Below are positions 59,046-64,000 of a stretch of 64,000 nucleotides of DNA, in pieces. Made by a program: the position numbers and the translations under genes. The notes below the pieces were generated by a model. It was not told where the DNA came from. It saw only the letters and a program-made list of their open reading frames with translations, and made no database searches. The DNA lies in the NCBI GenBank assembly GCA_022376515.1, contig WTXI01000209.1:1-64000 (forward strand), in the 5' to 3' direction. Within the stretch, counting starts at the first letter, position 1; the number at the start of each line of letters is the position of its first letter. This DNA comes from Lactifluus volemus (Eukaryota; Basidiomycota; Agaricomycetes; Russulales; Russulaceae).

Positions 59046-61424
59046 ATGCTCACAACCCTTCTCCGCAGTCCTACCCTCAAAATTACACTGTCTAGACTTG
59101 TCTATTCTACTTCTAGCCCCGTTATGCTAGTGCACCCACCCTCTCCCCGTCCTCTCGACTGGAAGTCGGCCGCTCCAAGTCCCCCTGCTGGTACTACTAC
59201 CTTTGCTGCCCAGTCTACCCTTCCGAACCTCCCCGTATTGCCCCTTGGTCCGACTTTGGAACGTCTCAAGTGCACCCTCGCTCCAATTGCACATTCCCAA
59301 GCCGAGCTGGCAGATGCAGTGCGCAAAATTGACGCGTTTGAGAATGGCATAGGACCAGAGTTGCAGCGCCGCCTCGAAGTACATGCCCAAGGCAAACCCC
59401 ATTGGCTCGAGGAATGGTGGGATGATGGAGCTTACCTGTCCTACCGAGATTCGGTGCGTTCCTGTCCCCCCCCTTTTTTTTTGGATATTTAAGCAGGGTA
59501 ACCGTCCCCATTAGGCCATGGTCAACGTTTCATATTACTGTGGGTTTATCTCGCAGTCTTGCTAATTAACATGTTGATCCATATATCGGTAGATGGTTTT
59601 GCCGACCCGCTTAGCGCGCAAGGCGTGATAACCGGGCCCCGAGCAGCCCGGAATCGTGCCGCATCCCTCACGCGTGCCGCAATGTTTTATCGCCGCACTT
59701 TGAAGCGTGGTGAGGTGCCAGCTGAAGGCACCAATGACACACCGTTCTGCATGGACACTTATCGGTGCGTTTCTCAGCCCCTATTGTTAAGCGGACGTTT
59801 CACTCACCGTATATATGCGCAGGTGGATGTTTGACTGCGCGCGTGTGCCAGGTACCAACGGTCTTGACTGGAGTGTGTCGCACGCCAAAGAGGGCGATAC
59901 GAGTGGTGACGGTCACATAGTCGTGCTTCGCAATGGGCACTTCTGGCGGCTGGACGCTGCCCAGGACGGGCGAATTCTCGGCACGGAAGAGCTCGAAGCG
60001 CAAGTCGCTTCCCTACTTTCTTTTCGTCTTTCTTCAATCTCACACTACGTTTGCAATGAAGCCAGATAGAACACATCATTTCCCTATCGACGACCAAACA
60101 ACCCGCCGTGGGCGCGTTGACAGCCGCGAACAGGGACCTGTGGGCGTCCGACTACGTGCATCTACGCAACCTCTCGCCGTCAAATGCGGCGCTACTCGAC
60201 ACGATCGACTCGGCTGCATTCATTCTCTGCCTGGATCCTGCGACACCAGGCGACTTTGTGACCACCTCGCGCTTCCTGTGGCACGGCGCGCCCAATGGCC
60301 TACGTGATCGATGGGTAGACAAGCCCATACAGCTGATCGTTTTCGACAGCGCGCGCGCAGGGCTCATGGGCGAACATTCGGTCATGGACGGTACGCCGAC
60401 GCTCGCATTCACTGATGCGATTTGCAGCGCCTTGGCAAACCCGGCGTTCGACCACGGCACCGCTTCGGCCTCTTCATCAGGACCCGTGGAGCTAAAATGG
60501 ACGCTCGATCGGGAGCTCGATCAGGGCGTCGCGCGGGCAGAAAAAGACGCTGCGGAACTGGTCGCGTCGCAAACGATGAGTGTGGTTAAGACCAGTTACG
60601 GCAAGCGCGCCATCAAATCTGCGGGCGTGTCGCCCGACGCTTGGGCGCAGCTGCTCGTACAACTCGCGTACGCGCGGCTTTTGCACGTAAGGGGAGAGGA
60701 ACGACAGGGCGGGACGTACGAGAGTGCGAGCACGCGCCGGTTCTTTAAAGGTCGCACCGAGGTCGTGCGCGTTGTTACAAGCGAGAGCGATGCGTTTGTG
60801 CGCGCCATGATGACCAAGCGCGATGATAGTGACAGCGCCGTGGTAGAGGATAGGAGGACGCTGTTTGAGGTTGCGGCAAAGACGCACGTTGCGAATGCGC
60901 AAGCTGCTGGACGCGGAGAGGGCGTCGATCGGCATTTGCTAGGTTCGTTTTGAGGGACCCGATTGTGCGTGTGTTGATGATTCTTTTCTTTAGGACTGAG
61001 GAAGGTGCTGAAAGAAGGAGAGAAGGTCCCGGAAATGTTTGAGGATCCTGTCGTGAAACGCGCCAGTTATTGGACCTTGAGCACGTCTGCGCTCTTTTCG
61101 AAGTACCTGCGCGAATACGGATGGGGCGAGGTGCGGTCGTTCTCTCTCCTCCATCACGTGCTAACTGATGAGCGCCCATGCTACAAGGTCGTTCCAAATG
61201 GTTTTGGGGTTGCGTACATTACCGGATTTGACGGTAGGTCCACACATGGAGCCATCAACACCCCCTTGTTCTAATGAGATGTCGTTGTCACAGATTATAT
61301 GCAGTTTACGATCACGTCGCGCACGGAGGTGCCAAACGAGGAGTTTGCAGCAGAGATATCGCGTGCAGCGGAGGACCTGTATTCGTTGTACTTTTCTGGA
61401 GAGGTGTCCAAGTCTAGATTGTGA
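59046..61424 (+). CDS. Carnitine O-acetyltransferase, probably dual targeted
   Basis: 658 residues from exons 59046-59453, 59515-59539, 59593-59764, 59823-60003, 60066-60942, 60994-61130, 61188-61233 and 61294-61424 (all phases agree). The N-terminus (MLTTLLRSPTLKITLSRLVY) looks like a mitochondrial presequence; a second Met at residue 27 could start a form without it. The C-terminus is Ser-Arg-Leu, a PTS1-type peroxisomal signal. Family motifs: LPVLPLGPTLERL, WLEEWWDDGAYL, YYYGFADPL, RDLWASDYVHL and GLMGEHSVMDGTP with the catalytic His. FFKGRTEVVRVVTSES is the carnitine/CoA site, and GFGVAYITGFDDYMQFTITS is near the end. It moves acetyl groups between CoA and carnitine so that acetyl units leave peroxisomes and enter mitochondria. 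Confidence 0.93.
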
Positions 61425-61577
61425 ACTTAACATTTGTGTACACACCCCCATTGTAGACCGTGGGAAGTCGGAGTGTGAAATCGAGTTAGCGACGGATGTA
61501 AACCTGGCCAACCCCAACTATACAGTAGATTGATTGATATGTTATACGAACCCCCTTGATCTCCTCCCTCTCGAGTA

Positions 61578-62379
61578 ATGTCTTACTCGTATTTCATTCA
61601 ATTCGATACTCCCACTTCATTGCCCTCAATGTCAACCCGTCTTCTCACCTCCCTTAAACTTCCCTTTTCCAAATCCAAACAAGATTCGTCCTCATCACAA
61701 CTTGTTCGTTACACCCTTAACCTCTCGTGTTTGAACATTCTCTGACCTGTCTTTCAACTAGCCCGAACCCTCCCGTGAACCCGCTGCAGTTCCACCGAGC
61801 TATGAGGAGATTATAATGGGTCTGCATCTATCTCGAACACCTCACATCCCCGCGCACCTAGCGCACCTTTACCCACCGCAGTCACAGCCTCGTCTACACC
61901 GCGAGTTGTCGTCCTCTCCAACCCCAACCTCAATCACCACTACATCCATCTCCTCCGTGCCTGCCCCTTGTATCCCTCATCGAGTCACACTCAAACCGCG
62001 CTCCCAGTCTCTCCGCAACGCCTCTTCATCTCAATCATCCTCTCATTCCCGTCCGCGTGTCCGTCTCCCTCCACCACCAGCTCGCTCGGCGATGAAAAAA
62101 CCGCGCAAAAGACCAGAGTCGGTGAATTCGAGCGTGACGCCCGACACAGCGAGCGGGTCCACCGTCTCGTCTAGCGTTGCTCATCCGTCGACACCGACGC
62201 GTCACACTTCTAGGCTTCTCACGCGGTTTCTACGGCCGAACAAGGAGCGACGTGTTCCATCGGCAGCTTCTTCGTCTCTCGTTGTCATCGTTGCGGAACC
62301 GGACGGGTCGGAGCCGGAGCCTGGGCCTGAGCGCAAGGCTGTGCGATTCGGAGACGTCGCAGAGGAAGAGGAGTCATGA
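61578..62379 (+). CDS. Small basic Ser/Pro-rich protein with a PPxY motif, unknown function
   Basis: If a weak intron (61704-61761, GTTCGT ... ACTAG) is removed, exons 61578-61703 and 61762-62379 give 247 residues. The first part, MSTRLLTSLKLPFSKSKQDS (from the second Met), leads into EPAAVPPSYEEIIMGLHLSR, where PPSY fits the PPxY motif bound by WW domains of Nedd4/Rsp5-type ubiquitin ligases. The rest is low complexity: Ser/Thr runs, basic patches (KKPRKRPES) and an acidic end (EPDGSEPEPGPERK ... AEEEES). No fold is evident. A start at 61816 without the first exon would lose the PPxY. It may be an adaptor or simply disordered. Confidence 0.6.
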
Positions 62380-62772
62380 TGTCTTTTTTTTGCATTTTTT
62401 TCTTTCTTGTTGGAACAAATGGAAACTTGTAGACGCAATTCTTCCACCCCTCTGATAGAAATCCCCTTCCCTCTTCCCGGTCTTCCTTTCATCTCTTCAT
62501 GACTCTTACATATGATTGTAGCATGTCTTTTCTCAAACCATTATTATTTTTAAAAGATGCACTCGTATTGTTATAGTAGTCCACTTTTCTTCAATTCAAT
62601 CACTGGGATATTCTCCACAAAACCCACCGCTGAGAGTGTTCAGCTGTGGTACACAGCTGCTTACGTTACGAACCCCAAAGGCTGTGTGACCCCTCCATAA
62701 AACTCTCTGCTGCGCCCCAAGCTTGTCTCTCACATCACCCCATTCATCTTTAGGCTCCTATCTTGAAGAACC
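62380..62772. other. Intergenic: DnaJ gene upstream region
   Basis: About 390 bases. T-rich 3' region of the preceding gene, then pyrimidine-rich sequence before the DnaJ start (CTTGTCTCTCACATCACCCC near 62721). No other feature seen. Confidence 0.4.
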
Positions 62773-64000
62773 ATGTCTCCTGTAGAAACGGAGTATTACG
62801 ACTTGGTGAGCTTCCAATCCATGCATTGACCGTCGCTCGGTTTGGCGCCGTCCTTATGATGCAAATCCCTTCATAGCTCGGTGTCCCGGTAGATGTAAAT
62901 GATACAGATCTCAAAAAGGCCTATCGAAAGGCTGCTATGAGGGTGCGTCTTGTCAACGTTCAGGATATTACCTTTCACCACGGTCATCCGCCTTACACGC
63001 AAACCAGTACCACCCAGATAAGAATCCGTCCCCAGATGCAGAAGAAAAGTTCAAGGAGATGAGGTACGCATTTCTTCTTTTTTGTTGCAACCCTTTTGCG
63101 TGTATTGATTTTCTTACCCCGTCTTGTTTCATCGGACTCGCAGCGAGGCGTATCGGGTACTTTCTGATTCAGTGCGTGCCATCCGCATCCCCCTCCCTAA
63201 TCTGAGCTCGCGTTGACCGCCCATGCTTGGTTCTGTCTTGCAGAACTTGCGAACGGTCTACGATAAGAACGGGAAGAAGATGGTAAGCGCTGAGGGCGGC
63301 TCGAATATTGAGGACCCGGCCACTTTCTTCGCCAACGTCTTTGGTGGCGAGCGCTTCATGGATTATGTACGTGGCGTGTGTGTGGGGGGAACCCGCGTGC
63401 CACCTTCCTCATCCAGAACGAGATCCTGATTTGTTCTCCATGTTCAACGATAGATCGGAGAAATCTCGTTGATGAAGGACATGACCAGCGTCGCGAATAC
63501 TATCATGACCGATGAGGAAAAGGCAGAGGTTGAAGCTGCCGCCTCTGCGAATCACGTCTCTGCCTCCACCTCTACGTCTGCCTCTGCCTCTGCTTCTCCG
63601 CCTACGTCTGCACACGCAGATAATTCGCATGCGAACGAGCCCGCGCACGCTGGTGCAACTTCCTCAGGAACAGGAGGCCAACCTTCAAACTTGCTCGTGC
63701 ACCACGCCTCCTCTGAGGATGCCGCGGGTCCCTCAACATCATCTACCGCTTCTCCGACACCCACATCACCACATCACCCCACGACGACGTCATCGTCCTC
63801 AACTCCGACTCCACATCAAGCAAAGAAGCGCGCCAAGTTGACGCCCGAGCAGCGCGAAAAGCTAGCGGTGCACGAACGCGAGCGGAAACGCGCTCTCGAG
63901 GTGCGCGTCCGCACGCTTGCGGAAAAACTCGTCGAACGGTTGCGCCCGTTTGTGGAGGCAAAGAATCCGGGTGCGAACGGGGACCAGGAGACGGCTGCTT
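62773..64000 (+). CDS. DnaJ (Hsp40) protein with DnaJ-X domain, CAJ1/DJP1 type, partial at window end
   Basis: Exons 62773-62805, 62877-62942, 63008-63063, 63144-63171, 63244-63366 and 63454 to beyond 64000 (phases agree). The J domain starts MSPVETEYYDLLGVPVDVND and has the essential His-Pro-Asp in RYHPDKNPSPDAEEKFKEM, ending with LRTVYDKNGKK. Next is NIEDPATFFANVFGGERFMD, typical of the G/F-poor class with a DnaJ-X domain. A low-complexity Ala/Ser/Thr/Pro insert (~100 residues) separates it from KKRAKLTPEQREKLAVHERE, the start of the X domain. It works as an Hsp70 co-chaperone; relatives assist peroxisomal import. The C-terminus lies outside the window. Confidence 0.9.

Noticed and set aside
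60152..60935. Minus-strand frames over the carnitine acetyltransferase
   Set aside because: The plus strand holds the catalytic GEHSVMDGTP motif in a complete spliced gene.

Overview
The window is nuclear DNA of a filamentous basidiomycete. The evidence is short spliced introns of about 45-70 nt in nearly every gene, subfamily-C type GH45 endoglucanases, a C2-NACHT-WD40 NLR-like gene and a compact set of eukaryotic housekeeping genes. An agaricomycete of the Rhizoctonia/Ceratobasidium kind would fit, but that is inference.

The first 20 kb is an accessory region built by segmental duplication. A block of about 4.9 kb occurs at ~100-5000 and again in direct orientation at ~10230-15030. Each copy has a short proline-rich secreted-protein gene, decayed ankyrin-like sequence and a decayed DHHC-acyltransferase fragment. 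The second copy is flanked by a ~3 kb inverted repeat (~7130-10230 and ~15040-18215). Each arm carries one apparently intact four-exon GH45 endoglucanase gene (7460-8246 minus; 17093-17869 plus). The proline-rich gene shares promoter, TATA box, signal-peptide coding sequence and 3' flank with the GH45 genes, but its core is unrelated. It looks like a new secreted-protein gene built inside a GH45 expression cassette.

From 21 to 35 kb the region is mixed. It holds an NmrA/isoflavone-reductase-like gene, a large C2-NACHT-WD40 gene with about 15 near-identical 129-bp WD40 units, a run of pseudogenes (an MBOAT sterol/diacylglycerol acyltransferase with an in-frame stop, an NLR tail, a GH45 relic), one intact DHHC palmitoyltransferase, and two tandem dual-specificity phosphatases. 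At 35.8-36.4 kb there is a foldback (hairpin) element.

From 37.8 to 64 kb the gene order is dense and ordinary: DHA2-type MFS transporter, ribosomal protein eS4, G-patch spliceosome-disassembly factor (TFIP11/Ntr1), intron-containing tRNA-Pro(AGG), proteasome ATPase Rpt4, exocytic SM protein Sec1, GPI-type chitin deacetylase, Rho1 GEF (DEP-DH-PH-CNH), carnitine acetyltransferase, a small PPxY-containing protein and a DnaJ-X protein that runs off the window. Sec1, chitin deacetylase and the Rho GEF are neighbours and all belong to secretion and cell-wall building.

Exon joins were worked out by hand from GT/AG (once GC/AG) sites and reading frame. Where the joined length fits the family (eS4, Rpt4, GH45, carnitine acetyltransferase) they are quite safe; elsewhere they are stated as approximate.
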